From assembly GCA_027023915.1 (NCBI GenBank), contig JALVUB010000213.1:1-5770 (forward strand): a stretch of 5,770 nucleotides of DNA, in the 5' to 3' direction. This document shows, one piece after another, positions 1 to 5,278 of this stretch. The notes beneath the pieces are model-generated. The model was not told where the DNA came from, ran no database searches, and worked only from the letters and a program-made list of their open reading frames with translations. Every line of letters starts with the position of its first letter. Positions within the stretch are counted from its first letter, which is position 1. This DNA is from Sedimenticola sp. Lineage in GTDB: Bacteria; Pseudomonadota; Gammaproteobacteria; Chromatiales; Chromatiaceae. The position numbers and the translations under genes are program-made.

Positions 1-231
1 GTAGTGGATGAAGGTGTTCATTTTCCTTGCATCCTTTTTGGGGATGTACCGGGTGACATCGAAATCGTAGATCGTCCCCCCAAAATGCACGCTGAAGGGC
101 TCAATCTCCATGTGCGTGATCGGCCGGATGCCACTGCGTCCGGCGAGGATGTTTTGCCAGGCACTGGGCACGTCAAGCCCCACCGGCGACACTAAGCCAA
201 GCCCGGTGACGACTACCCTTCTCTTGGTCAT
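1..231 (-). CDS. fabF: 3-oxoacyl-ACP synthase II (FabF), N-terminal part
   Basis: Only the first 77 codons are present; the gene continues past the left edge. FabF (KAS II) is a cytoplasmic condensing enzyme that elongates acyl-ACP with malonyl-ACP. The visible N terminus MTKRRVVVTGLGLVSPVG is the typical opening of the FabF/FabB thiolase-fold family. It is followed by a W-x-x-I-L-A-G-x-S-G-I segment (about residues 25-36), the F-x-V-x-F-x-G stretch, and KKDARKMNTFIHY (65-77), which matches the conserved R-K-M-D-x-F-x-x-Y region. The catalytic Cys and two His lie outside the window. The start is ATG at 231, with GAGGGG 8 nt upstream. It lies 130 nt after acpP, the usual acpP-fabF order. FabF is preferred over FabB because of this position and the N-terminal sequence. 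Confidence 0.95.
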   Translation of the reverse strand, partial: MTKRRVVVTGLGLVSPVGLDVPSAWQNILAGRSGIRPITHMEIEPFSVHFGGTIYDFDVTRYIPKKDARKMNTFIHY

Positions 232-262
232 CTGGGGAACCCCTCTTCTGTTGCGGCTCCAG

Positions 263-288
263 GGAATCTCATCATGGCTGGAGATTCC
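263..288 (-). other. Second hairpin, upstream of fabF start
   Basis: An 8-bp perfect inverted repeat (GGAATCTC at 288-281 with GAGATTCC at 270-263, minus strand) has a 10-nt loop containing an ATG. It lies 31 nt before the fabF start and about 14 nt after the GC-rich hairpin, so the two form a tandem structured leader. On the minus strand it is followed by CTGGAGCC rather than a U tract, so termination in the operon direction is unlikely. Confidence 0.45.
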
Positions 289-302
289 TTTTGCACCCCG
301 CT

Positions 303-331
303 GCCCGGCCCCGGCATGGACCGGGCCGGGC
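303..331 (-). other. GC-rich hairpin in acpP-fabF spacer
   Basis: A 9-bp perfect inverted repeat (GCCCGGCCC at 331-323 pairs with GGGCCGGGC at 311-303, minus strand) can be extended inward by two pairs past one bulged base. It lies 31 nt downstream of the acpP stop codon. No U tract follows on the minus strand, so it is not a standard intrinsic terminator. I infer a role in protecting the 3' end of acpP mRNA or in pausing or attenuation before fabF, which would fit the usual excess of ACP over FabF. Confidence 0.55.
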
Positions 332-361
332 GCGGACCAATGGTGGGAAAACCCCGTGGAA

Positions 362-595
362 TCAACTGTGGGCGTTGATGTAATCCACGGCCTGTTGCAG
401 GGTGGTGATGTTCTCGGCCTCCTCGTCGGGGATTTCGCACTCGAACTCCTCCTCAAGGGCCATGACCAGTTCCACGGCGTCCAGTGAATCGGCGCCCAGG
501 TCATCAATGAAAGAAGCGTTGGGGGTGACCTCCTCCTCGCTCACGCCAAGCTGTTCAGCGACAATTTTCTTGACACGTTCTTCAATGCTGCTCAT
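362..595 (-). CDS. acpP: Acyl carrier protein
   Basis: The 77-residue acidic cytoplasmic protein carries acyl chains on a phosphopantetheine arm through fatty acid synthesis and hands them to PlsX and the acyltransferases. The D-S-L attachment motif is at residues 36-38, within DLGADSLDAVELVMALEEEF, so Ser37 (Ser36 once Met is removed) is the modified residue. The helix I sequence SSIEERVKKIV and the IPDEEAENITT segment match bacterial AcpP along the whole length; E. coli AcpP has 78 residues. One cysteine occurs at position 53. The ATG at 595 is preceded by GGAGG with an A-rich 11-nt spacer, a strong open binding site suited to a very abundant protein. It sits between fabG and fabF, and a probable promoter of its own lies in the fabG-acpP gap. 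Confidence 0.98.
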   Translation of the reverse strand: MSSIEERVKKIVAEQLGVSEEEVTPNASFIDDLGADSLDAVELVMALEEEFECEIPDEEAENITTLQQAVDYINAHS

Positions 596-645
596 TGGTT
601 TGTTTTCCTCCAGGATGTGAGCGCGATCAAGCGCCGCGCGTGGGT

Positions 646-674
646 ATTTTATGCGTAAATCCGCAGGCGTCCAA
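646..674 (-). promoter_or_regulatory. Probable sigma70 promoter for acpP
   Basis: On the minus strand, TTGGAC (674-669) and TAAAAT (651-646) are separated by 17 bp. The -10 box matches the consensus at 5 of 6 positions; the -35 box matches only its TTG. They lie in an AT-rich patch of the 83-nt fabG-acpP gap, in otherwise GC-rich DNA. Transcription would start near 639, giving a leader of about 44 nt with a short GC-rich inverted repeat (639-635 with 625-621) before the GGAGG. E. coli is known to have an extra acpP promoter in the same place, which supports the inference. Confidence 0.5.
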
Positions 675-678
675 CAGG

Positions 679-1419
679 TTACACCATGTACATGCCGCCG
701 TTCACATGCAGGGTGGCGCCGGTCACATAGGCCGCGTCGTCCGACACCAGAAAAGCCACGGCGGCGGCAATCTCCTCGGGCTGCCCCAGGCGTCCAAGCG
801 GGATGGCAGCCAACAACTGCTTGCGCTGGGCCTCGGGCAGCTCACGGGTCATGTCGGTGTCGATGAAACCCGGCGCCACCGCGTTCACGGTGATGCCACG
901 GGCACCGATTTCCTGGGCCAGGGACTTGGTGAAACCGATCATGCCCGCCTTGGCCGCCGCATAGTTGGTCTGGCCGGCGTTGCCGCTCACCCCCACCACA
1001 GAGGTAATGTTGACGATGCGGCCATATCGCGCCTTCATCATGCCCCGCACGCAGGCCTTGCAGACCCGATAGAGCGAGCTGAGATTGGTGTCGATAACGC
1101 CGGCCCACTCCTCCGGCTTCATCCGCATCAACAGGTTGTCGCGGGTGATGCCGGCATTGTTCACCAAAATGGTGACCGGACCGAACTCCCCCTCGATGGC
1201 CTTTATCACCCCCGCCACCGATTCATCATCGGCCACGTCAAGCTTCATGCCGCGCCCGCGGATGCCCTGCTCCTTGAAATAAGCGGAGATGGCTTCGGCA
1301 CCTTTGTCAGAAGTGGCTGTACCCACCAGCGTATAGCCATCCTTGCCAAGACGGGTGGCGATGGCGCGCCCGATACCCCGGCTGGCGCCGGTGACCAACG
1401 CAATACGATCTTCAGCCAT
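679..1419 (-). CDS. fabG: 3-oxoacyl-ACP reductase (FabG)
   Basis: This 246-residue short-chain dehydrogenase/reductase reduces 3-oxoacyl-ACP to 3-hydroxyacyl-ACP with NADPH, the first reduction of each elongation cycle. The Rossmann cofactor motif TGASRGIG is at residues 10-17 and NNAG at 87-90. The catalytic tetrad is Asn112, Ser140, Tyr153 and Lys157, the last three within NITSVVGVSGNAGQTNYAAAK. The C terminus has the family's VTGATLHVNGGMYM. I place the start at ATG 1419 (MAEDRIALVTG), not at the longer in-frame ATG at 1458. This start gives the normal length, has GGAGG 6 nt upstream, and overlaps the fabD stop by 8 nt, which suggests translational coupling. The extra 13 residues of the longer form are basic and unlike the family. 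Confidence 0.97.
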   Translation of the reverse strand: MAEDRIALVTGASRGIGRAIATRLGKDGYTLVGTATSDKGAEAISAYFKEQGIRGRGMKLDVADDESVAGVIKAIEGEFGPVTILVNNAGITRDNLLMRMKPEEWAGVIDTNLSSLYRVCKACVRGMMKARYGRIVNITSVVGVSGNAGQTNYAAAKAGMIGFTKSLAQEIGARGITVNAVAPGFIDTDMTRELPEAQRKQLLAAIPLGRLGQPEEIAAAVAFLVSDDAAYVTGATLHVNGGMYMV

Positions 1420-2353
1420 GGAGGGCCTCCAGTGCTTTTTCCAGTGACGCCGGATCAAACACCGGCATGAAATCGAGATTCTTGTCTATGCGGCGCCCCA
1501 ATCCGGCAAGCACCTTCCCCGGTCCGGCCTCCACAAGCCGCGTCACGCCCTGGGCGGCCATGGACTGAATGGTCTCCACCCAACGCACCGGGCTGTACAA
1601 CTGGGCCACCAGCTTCTCCTTCACCTGAGCGGGGTTTTGCGCCGGCGTAACGTCCACGTTATGCAAAACGGACACGGTGGGCTCCTGGATATCCACCTCC
1701 TCCAGCAGCGCCGCCAGGCGCTCGGCCGCCGGCTTCATCAAGGCGCAGTGAGAGGGCACGCTCACCGGCAGCGGCAGGGCGCGCCGCGCGCCAGCCTCTT
1801 TCGCCAGTGCCATGGCGCGTTCAACCGCCGCTTTTTGCCCGGCGATGACCACCTGCCCCGGCGAGTTGAAATTGACCGCTTCCACCACCTCGCCCTGGGC
1901 CGCCTGTTCACAGAGCCCGCGCACCTGGTCATCCTCCAGACCAAGAATGGCGGCCATGGCGCCACTCCCCTCGGGCACCGCCTCCTGCATGAACCGTCCC
2001 CGCGCCGCCACCAGCTTGACCGCGTCGGCAAAGGCCATGGCTTCGGCGGCCACCAGCGCGCTGTACTCTCCCAGGCTGTGGCCCGCCATCAGCGCCGGTC
2101 GGGTGCCACCCTGCTGTTGCCAGACGCGCCAGGTGGCCACGCCGGCGGTGAGCATGGCGGGCTGGGTGTTTTCAGTCCGGTTGAGCGCATCTTCCGGGCC
2201 TTCCGTCACCAGCTTCCACAAATCGAGCCCGAGGATGTCGGAAGCCTCCTGATAAAGTTCCCTGACCAAGGGAAAACTTTCCGCCAAGGCGGTGGACATG
2301 CCCAGCGATTGGGAGCCCTGACCAGGAAAGACAAAGGCGATCTTTGCGTTCAT
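1412..2353 (-). CDS. fabD: Malonyl-CoA:ACP transacylase (FabD)
   Basis: This 313-residue cytoplasmic enzyme transfers malonyl from CoA to ACP, supplying the extender unit to FabH and FabF. FVFPGQGSQSLGM (7-19) is the oxyanion-hole region. GHSLGEYSAL (91-100) carries the nucleophile Ser93. Arg118 in VAARGRFMQ should bind the malonyl carboxylate, and His202 in VPSHCALM completes the Ser-His pair. The offset from E. coli Ser92/Arg117/His201 is one residue. EAGPGKVLAGL near the C terminus is also typical. The start follows the fabH stop by 15 nt. MNAKIAFVFPGQGSQ aligns with family N termini, so the ATG at 2353 is secure, yet the bases before it (CTCGCGCAACCGCTC) contain no Shine-Dalgarno sequence. 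Translation probably depends on ribosomes finishing fabH. Confidence 0.97.
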   Translation of the reverse strand: MNAKIAFVFPGQGSQSLGMSTALAESFPLVRELYQEASDILGLDLWKLVTEGPEDALNRTENTQPAMLTAGVATWRVWQQQGGTRPALMAGHSLGEYSALVAAEAMAFADAVKLVAARGRFMQEAVPEGSGAMAAILGLEDDQVRGLCEQAAQGEVVEAVNFNSPGQVVIAGQKAAVERAMALAKEAGARRALPLPVSVPSHCALMKPAAERLAALLEEVDIQEPTVSVLHNVDVTPAQNPAQVKEKLVAQLYSPVRWVETIQSMAAQGVTRLVEAGPGKVLAGLGRRIDKNLDFMPVFDPASLEKALEALHG

Positions 2354-2368
2354 GAGCGGTTGCGCGAG

Positions 2369-3337
2369 TCAGAATTTGAGCAGAATGGAACCCCAGGTGA
2401 AGCCGCCACCAAAGGCCTCCAGCAAAAGGGTTTCGCCGGGCCTGATGCGACCGTCGCGCACCGCCGTGTCCAGCGCCAGGGGCACGGAAGCGGCCGAGGT
2501 GTTGCCGTGCTCATCCACGGTGACCACCACCTTGTCCATGGAAAGCCCCAGCTTGCGCGCGGTGGCCTTGATGATGCGGATGTTGGCCTGATGGGGCACC
2601 AACCAGTCGATATCACTCTTTTTGAGCTGGTTGGCTTCCAGGGTTTCGTCCACGATGCGTCCCAGGGTGTTCACCGCCATCTTGAACACTTCGTTTCCTC
2701 TCATGTGGATGAAACGGTCGCCGGCGGTCTCATCGATACCCCTGGATACCCCGCCAGGCACATGCAGAAGAGACTCATATCCGCCATCGGCATGTAAATG
2801 GCTGGAGAGGATGCCTGGTTCTTCCGAAGCCTGCAACACCACGGCCCCGGCTCCGTCGCCGAAAAGAACACAGGTGCCGCGGTCGCTCCAGTCCACGATC
2901 CGGGAGAGTGTCTCGGCGCCCACCACCAGCACCTTGCGCGCGCCGCCGGTGCGGATGAATTTGTCGGCCACGCCCAAGGCGTAGATGAAACCGGTACAAA
3001 CCGCCTGGAGATCGAACGCCGGACAACCGTGGTTGCCAAGCCGCTCCTGCAACAGACAAGCAGTGCTGGGAAAAATTTTGTCGGGCGTGGTGGTGGCAAC
3101 CAGAATCAGATCCAGTTCCGAAGCCTCGATCCCCGCGGCGCTGAGCGCCCGCCGGGCCGCATGTTCCGCCAGGTCACAGGTGGTTTCGCCTTCAGAGGCA
3201 ATATGACGCTTGACAATGCCGGTGCGCTCCCGGATCCACTGGTCGGAGGTATCCACCATCCGCTCCAGATCATGGTTGGTGAGCACCTTTTCCGGAAGAT
3301 AGCCCCCGGTGCCAAGGATGCGGGAATAGACACTCAT
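2369..3337 (-). CDS. fabH: 3-oxoacyl-ACP synthase III (FabH)
   Basis: This 322-residue condensing enzyme starts fatty acid synthesis by joining acetyl-CoA to malonyl-ACP. The catalytic triad is visible: Cys114 in DLQAVCTGFIYAL, His249 in WLVPHQANIRII, and Asn279 in EHGNTSAASVP. The thiolase-fold segments DWSDRGTCVLFGDGAGAVVL (149-168) and LLLEAFGGGFTWGS (304-317) are also typical. Length is normal. I place the start at ATG 3337 (MSVYSRILGTGGYLPEK). The reading frame stays open upstream to 3562, but that arginine-rich extension only reads through plsX and is unlike any FabH N terminus. The start overlaps the plsX stop as ATGA, which implies coupling. The upstream AGGG lies in an imperfect palindrome. 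Confidence 0.97.
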   Translation of the reverse strand: MSVYSRILGTGGYLPEKVLTNHDLERMVDTSDQWIRERTGIVKRHIASEGETTCDLAEHAARRALSAAGIEASELDLILVATTTPDKIFPSTACLLQERLGNHGCPAFDLQAVCTGFIYALGVADKFIRTGGARKVLVVGAETLSRIVDWSDRGTCVLFGDGAGAVVLQASEEPGILSSHLHADGGYESLLHVPGGVSRGIDETAGDRFIHMRGNEVFKMAVNTLGRIVDETLEANQLKKSDIDWLVPHQANIRIIKATARKLGLSMDKVVVTVDEHGNTSAASVPLALDTAVRDGRIRPGETLLLEAFGGGFTWGSILLKF

Positions 3338-4362
3338 GCGGAGGCCCTGCGCTGAAGCTGTTGCGCCACCCGGTCCTCGATGCGACTGGAAACATCGGCG
3401 GTGACCGTCTTGGCGGCGATGTCGATGGCATGGGTAAAAGCGAGCACATCGGCGGCGCCGTGGCTTTTGACCACCACGCCGCGCAATCCCAGCAGGCTGG
3501 CCCCATTGTAGCGGCGGGGGTCGATACGCCGACCGAGCCGCCTGAGCACCGGCAAAGCGCACAAGCCGGCGATCTTGGTAAACAGATTGCGGGTGAAACC
3601 CTCTTTCATGTAACCACGGATCATCTTGGCCACCCCCTCGCTGGTCTTGAGCGCCACATTGCCCACGAAACCGTCGGTGACCACGATGTCTACTTCCTGG
3701 TTAAGGTAAATGTCGTCTCCCTCGACATATCCAAGATAGTTGAGGGAAGAAGCGCGCAGCAGCCGGTCGGCCCGTTTGACCTGTTCGTTACCCTTGATCT
3801 CTTCCTGACCGATGTTGAGCAGCCCCACCACCGGCCTCTCGATGCCGTCCAGCACGGTCACCAGCTCGGACCCCATGACCGCGAACTGGAGCAGATGATC
3901 CGCGCTGCAATCCACATTTGCTCCCAGATCCAGCATCCAGGTGCGCCCTCCTTCGGCGCAAGGCAGCGCGGTGATGATGGCGGGCCTGTCCACGTGGGGC
4001 AGCATCTTGAGCACGAACCGCGCGGTGGCCATCAAGGCCCCTGTGTTGCCGGCACTCACGCAGGCATCCGCCTTCCCCTCTTTAACAAGGTTGAGCGCCA
4101 CCCGCATTGAGGAGTCCTTCTTTTTGCGCAGGGCGACAGATGGCAGTTCGTCCATGCCCACTGTCTCCGATGCGTGATGAAGCCGGATCCCGCGCGGCGC
4201 GCCCTCTTTGGGAAGATGGTTGCGCAGAACCTTTTCCTGCCCCACGAGGATCAGCTCATGCCGGGGGTTTTCTCGGACATGACGAAGGGCCGCGGACACG
4301 GCCACGGAAGGGCCGTGATCCCCACCCATGGCATCCACGGCGATGGTGAGCTTGCCAGCCAA
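3334..4362 (-). CDS. plsX: Phosphate acyltransferase (PlsX), TTG start
   Basis: PlsX converts acyl-ACP and phosphate to acyl-phosphate, the donor for PlsY in making lysophosphatidic acid. It is a peripheral membrane protein. The 342-residue product has the expected VDAMGGDHGPSV (9-20), SAGNTGALMA (103-112), LDLGANVD (144-151), TDGFVGNVALK (229-239) and LLGLRGVVVKSHG (290-302). The start is inferred as TTG at 4362. An in-frame TGA lies a few codons upstream (about 4396-4394), no ATG or GTG lies between it and the conserved N-terminal strand, and the first internal ATG would remove VDA of the conserved motif. GGAG lies 11 nt before the TTG. The C-terminal tail (RVAQQLQRRASA) is basic. The stop overlaps the fabH start by 4 nt. 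Confidence 0.95.
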   Translation of the reverse strand: MAGKLTIAVDAMGGDHGPSVAVSAALRHVRENPRHELILVGQEKVLRNHLPKEGAPRGIRLHHASETVGMDELPSVALRKKKDSSMRVALNLVKEGKADACVSAGNTGALMATARFVLKMLPHVDRPAIITALPCAEGGRTWMLDLGANVDCSADHLLQFAVMGSELVTVLDGIERPVVGLLNIGQEEIKGNEQVKRADRLLRASSLNYLGYVEGDDIYLNQEVDIVVTDGFVGNVALKTSEGVAKMIRGYMKEGFTRNLFTKIAGLCALPVLRRLGRRIDPRRYNGASLLGLRGVVVKSHGAADVLAFTHAIDIAAKTVTADVSSRIEDRVAQQLQRRASA

Positions 4363-4395
4363 GAGGAGCAGAACTCCAGGGTTCCTGTACGTTCA

Positions 4396-4433
4396 GGGGA
4401 AACCGCGTGCCTTTTGGCATCCAGGACTTCCCC
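4396..4433 (-). other. Nested inverted repeat in rpmF-plsX gap
   Basis: In the 90-nt gap between rpmF and plsX, GGGGAA (4433-4428) and TTCCCC (4401-4396) form an outer 6-bp stem. An inner 4-bp stem, TGCC-AAAA-GGCA, lies at 4419-4408. The two stems are separated by unpaired segments of 8 and 6 nt. No U tract follows, so it is not an intrinsic terminator. I infer that it could mark an RNA-processing point or stabilise the upstream rpmF message. I see no clear promoter in this gap. Confidence 0.35.
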
Positions 4434-4452
4434 AAAACGCCTTTTCACCGAA

Positions 4453-4623
4453 TCAGCGGTCGACGACCTTGCGACCCCGGTAGAAACCGTCGGGCGTTAC
4501 ATGGTGACGCAGATGGGTCTCTCCACTGGTGGGATCCACGGAAAGGGCTTCCGGCTTGAGCGCGTCGTGCGAACGCCGCATGCCACGCTTGGAAGGCGTT
4601 TTACGATTCTGTTGGACTGCCAT
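4453..4623 (-). CDS. rpmF: 50S ribosomal protein L32 (bL32)
   Basis: This short gene encodes 56 residues. The sequence begins MAVQQNRKTPSKRGMRRSHD and ends with TPDGFYRGRKVVDR, matching bacterial bL32 throughout (57 residues in E. coli). The lysine/arginine-rich N-terminal third contacts rRNA, and the SGETHLRHHVTPDGFYRGRKV segment is the family's C-terminal signature. It has no cysteines, so it is the zinc-free form, as in enterobacteria. A strong AGGAGA site lies about 6 nt before the ATG at 4623, in the 21-nt gap after yceD. It is co-transcribed with yceD and leads into plsX, the standard gammaproteobacterial arrangement. Confidence 0.97.
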   Translation of the reverse strand: MAVQQNRKTPSKRGMRRSHDALKPEALSVDPTSGETHLRHHVTPDGFYRGRKVVDR

Positions 4624-4644
4624 TGGGTCTCTCCTAAATGTTCA

Positions 4645-5172
4645 TCAATGGGGTTTTCGGCCAACCCGCAAGGCGGCGAGCACTGCAAAAGGGTTGTCCG
4701 GCAATTCCTCGGCCCCGGTCTCTTCCGGTTCAACGGCCAGCGCATGGCCGCAGTTCATCTCCTCGTGTCGTGGCGATACCGGCAGACCGAGCAGCAGCTC
4801 ATCCTCCACCAGGTCACGCGCCTCCATCAAACACCCCTCCCCGGCCATCAACGGCTCTAGCATCTCCGGCAGGCGGGCCGCCTCCTGGGGACCGCGTACC
4901 AGCGCCAACCGGCTGCTGGCGTTCACCTGGTGCGTCACCCGTTCCAGGCAACGCTGACAAGTCAAGGCCAGTTCGGCTTCCACGCTCACCCGCACCAGGG
5001 CGCGCTTTTCACCGTCTTTTCCGAACTCCAGGCGGTACAACACGCGCCCCTCCCGCTTATCCAGAAGCGGGGCGAGCCGGGAAAATACGGATAAATCCAT
5101 GCGACCCTCCAGACTCGCGCCCTTTTCGCAGAGCAGCCAGGGGTCGAAACGCTCGGGAACAGGCCGCGCCAT
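4645..5172 (-). CDS. yceD: YceD/DUF177 family protein, 23S rRNA accumulation
   Basis: The 175-residue product (173 in E. coli) is a DUF177/YceD protein, a family genetically linked to 23S rRNA accumulation and almost always encoded just before rpmF. Visible hallmarks are LTCQRCLERVTHQV with Cys72 and Cys75, VEDELLLGLPVSPRH (122-136), a third cysteine at 141, and the C-terminal NPFAVLAALR (160-169). The cysteines may bind a metal; that is inference. The ATG at 5172 is the only sensible start: an in-frame TAG lies 27 nt upstream with no ATG, GTG or TTG between, and the conserved PxxxDPWxxxxxG segment begins almost at once. There is no Shine-Dalgarno sequence, and the best promoter predicts transcription starting only a few bases before the ATG. 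It is the first gene of the operon. Confidence 0.93.
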   Translation of the reverse strand: MARPVPERFDPWLLCEKGASLEGRMDLSVFSRLAPLLDKREGRVLYRLEFGKDGEKRALVRVSVEAELALTCQRCLERVTHQVNASSRLALVRGPQEAARLPEMLEPLMAGEGCLMEARDLVEDELLLGLPVSPRHEEMNCGHALAVEPEETGAEELPDNPFAVLAALRVGRKPH

Positions 5173-5182
5173 AAGGTGGCTA

Positions 5183-5211
5183 ATGATAAGAAATTTCGGC
5201 TACAGGGTCAA
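5183..5211 (-). promoter_or_regulatory. Sigma70 promoter of the yceD-rpmF-plsX-fab operon
   Basis: On the minus strand, TTGACC (5211-5206) and TATCAT (5188-5183) each match the sigma70 consensus at 5 of 6 positions and are 17 bp apart, the optimal spacing. It is the best promoter I find in the window. Transcription should begin near 5175-5177, only 3 to 5 nt before the yceD ATG at 5172, so the message would be nearly leaderless. A further upstream promoter cannot be excluded. Confidence 0.7.
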
Positions 5212-5224
5212 AAACCGACATCTC

Positions 5225-5233
5225 TGGCATAAT
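5225..5233 (+). promoter_or_regulatory. Extended -10 promoter for the hdeD-like gene
   Basis: TGGCATAAT fits an extended -10 element (TG, one base, then CATAAT, 5 of 6 to consensus). The -35 position (around 5205-5210, GGGTCA) is poor and overlaps the -35 box of the yceD promoter on the other strand. Transcription would start near 5240 and leave a leader of about 40 nt with a good ribosome binding site. The overlap suggests that the two divergent promoters could compete. Confidence 0.45.
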
Positions 5234-5265
5234 GCTCTTTTTCGCCCACCTTCAATACCAAATAC

Positions 5266-5271
5266 AAGGAG
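5266..5271 (+). promoter_or_regulatory. Ribosome binding site fixing the hdeD-like start
   Basis: AAGGAG lies 7 nt before the ATG at 5279. This favours that start over the in-frame ATG nine codons later, which has no comparable site. Confidence 0.75.
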
Positions 5272-5278
5272 TCATTCC

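Larger units (their letters stand above)
5173..5252. repeat. Inverted repeat AAGGTGG/CCACCTT in divergent region
   Basis: AAGGTGG at 5173-5179 is the exact inverted partner of CCACCTT at 5246-5252. The two arms lie about 66 bp apart and bracket both divergent promoters. Each transcript therefore has CCACCTT near its beginning: directly before the yceD ATG on one side and in the leader of the hdeD-like gene on the other. It could be a regulator site or chance; a 7-bp match is weak evidence. Confidence 0.25.

Noticed and set aside
263..292. Plus-strand intrinsic terminator (8-bp stem followed by TTTT)
   Set aside because: No plus-strand gene lies upstream, and a four-base T run after a modest AT-rich stem is weak.
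303..331. Intrinsic terminator after acpP
   Set aside because: The stem is strong but no U tract follows on the minus strand, and fabF is expected to be read through.
1420..1458. Longer FabG beginning at the in-frame ATG at 1458
   Set aside because: The extra residues are not FabG-like, and the ATG at 1419 has a perfect ribosome binding site and gives the family length.
3338..3562. N-terminal extension of FabH up to 3562
   Set aside because: It is an out-of-frame reading of plsX. The ATG at 3337 gives the normal N terminus and the ATGA overlap.
595..4860. Long plus-strand open frames opposite the fab genes (for example 595-1470, 1637-2797, 3361-4110 and 4174-4860)
   Set aside because: They lie antisense to clearly identified conserved genes. 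Their translations show no recognisable family, and such frames are common opposite GC-rich coding sequence.
5173..5278. FadR- or FabR-type operator in the operon's promoter region
   Set aside because: I looked for the palindromes known for these regulators and saw none. The only inverted repeat is the unrelated 7-bp CCACCTT pair.
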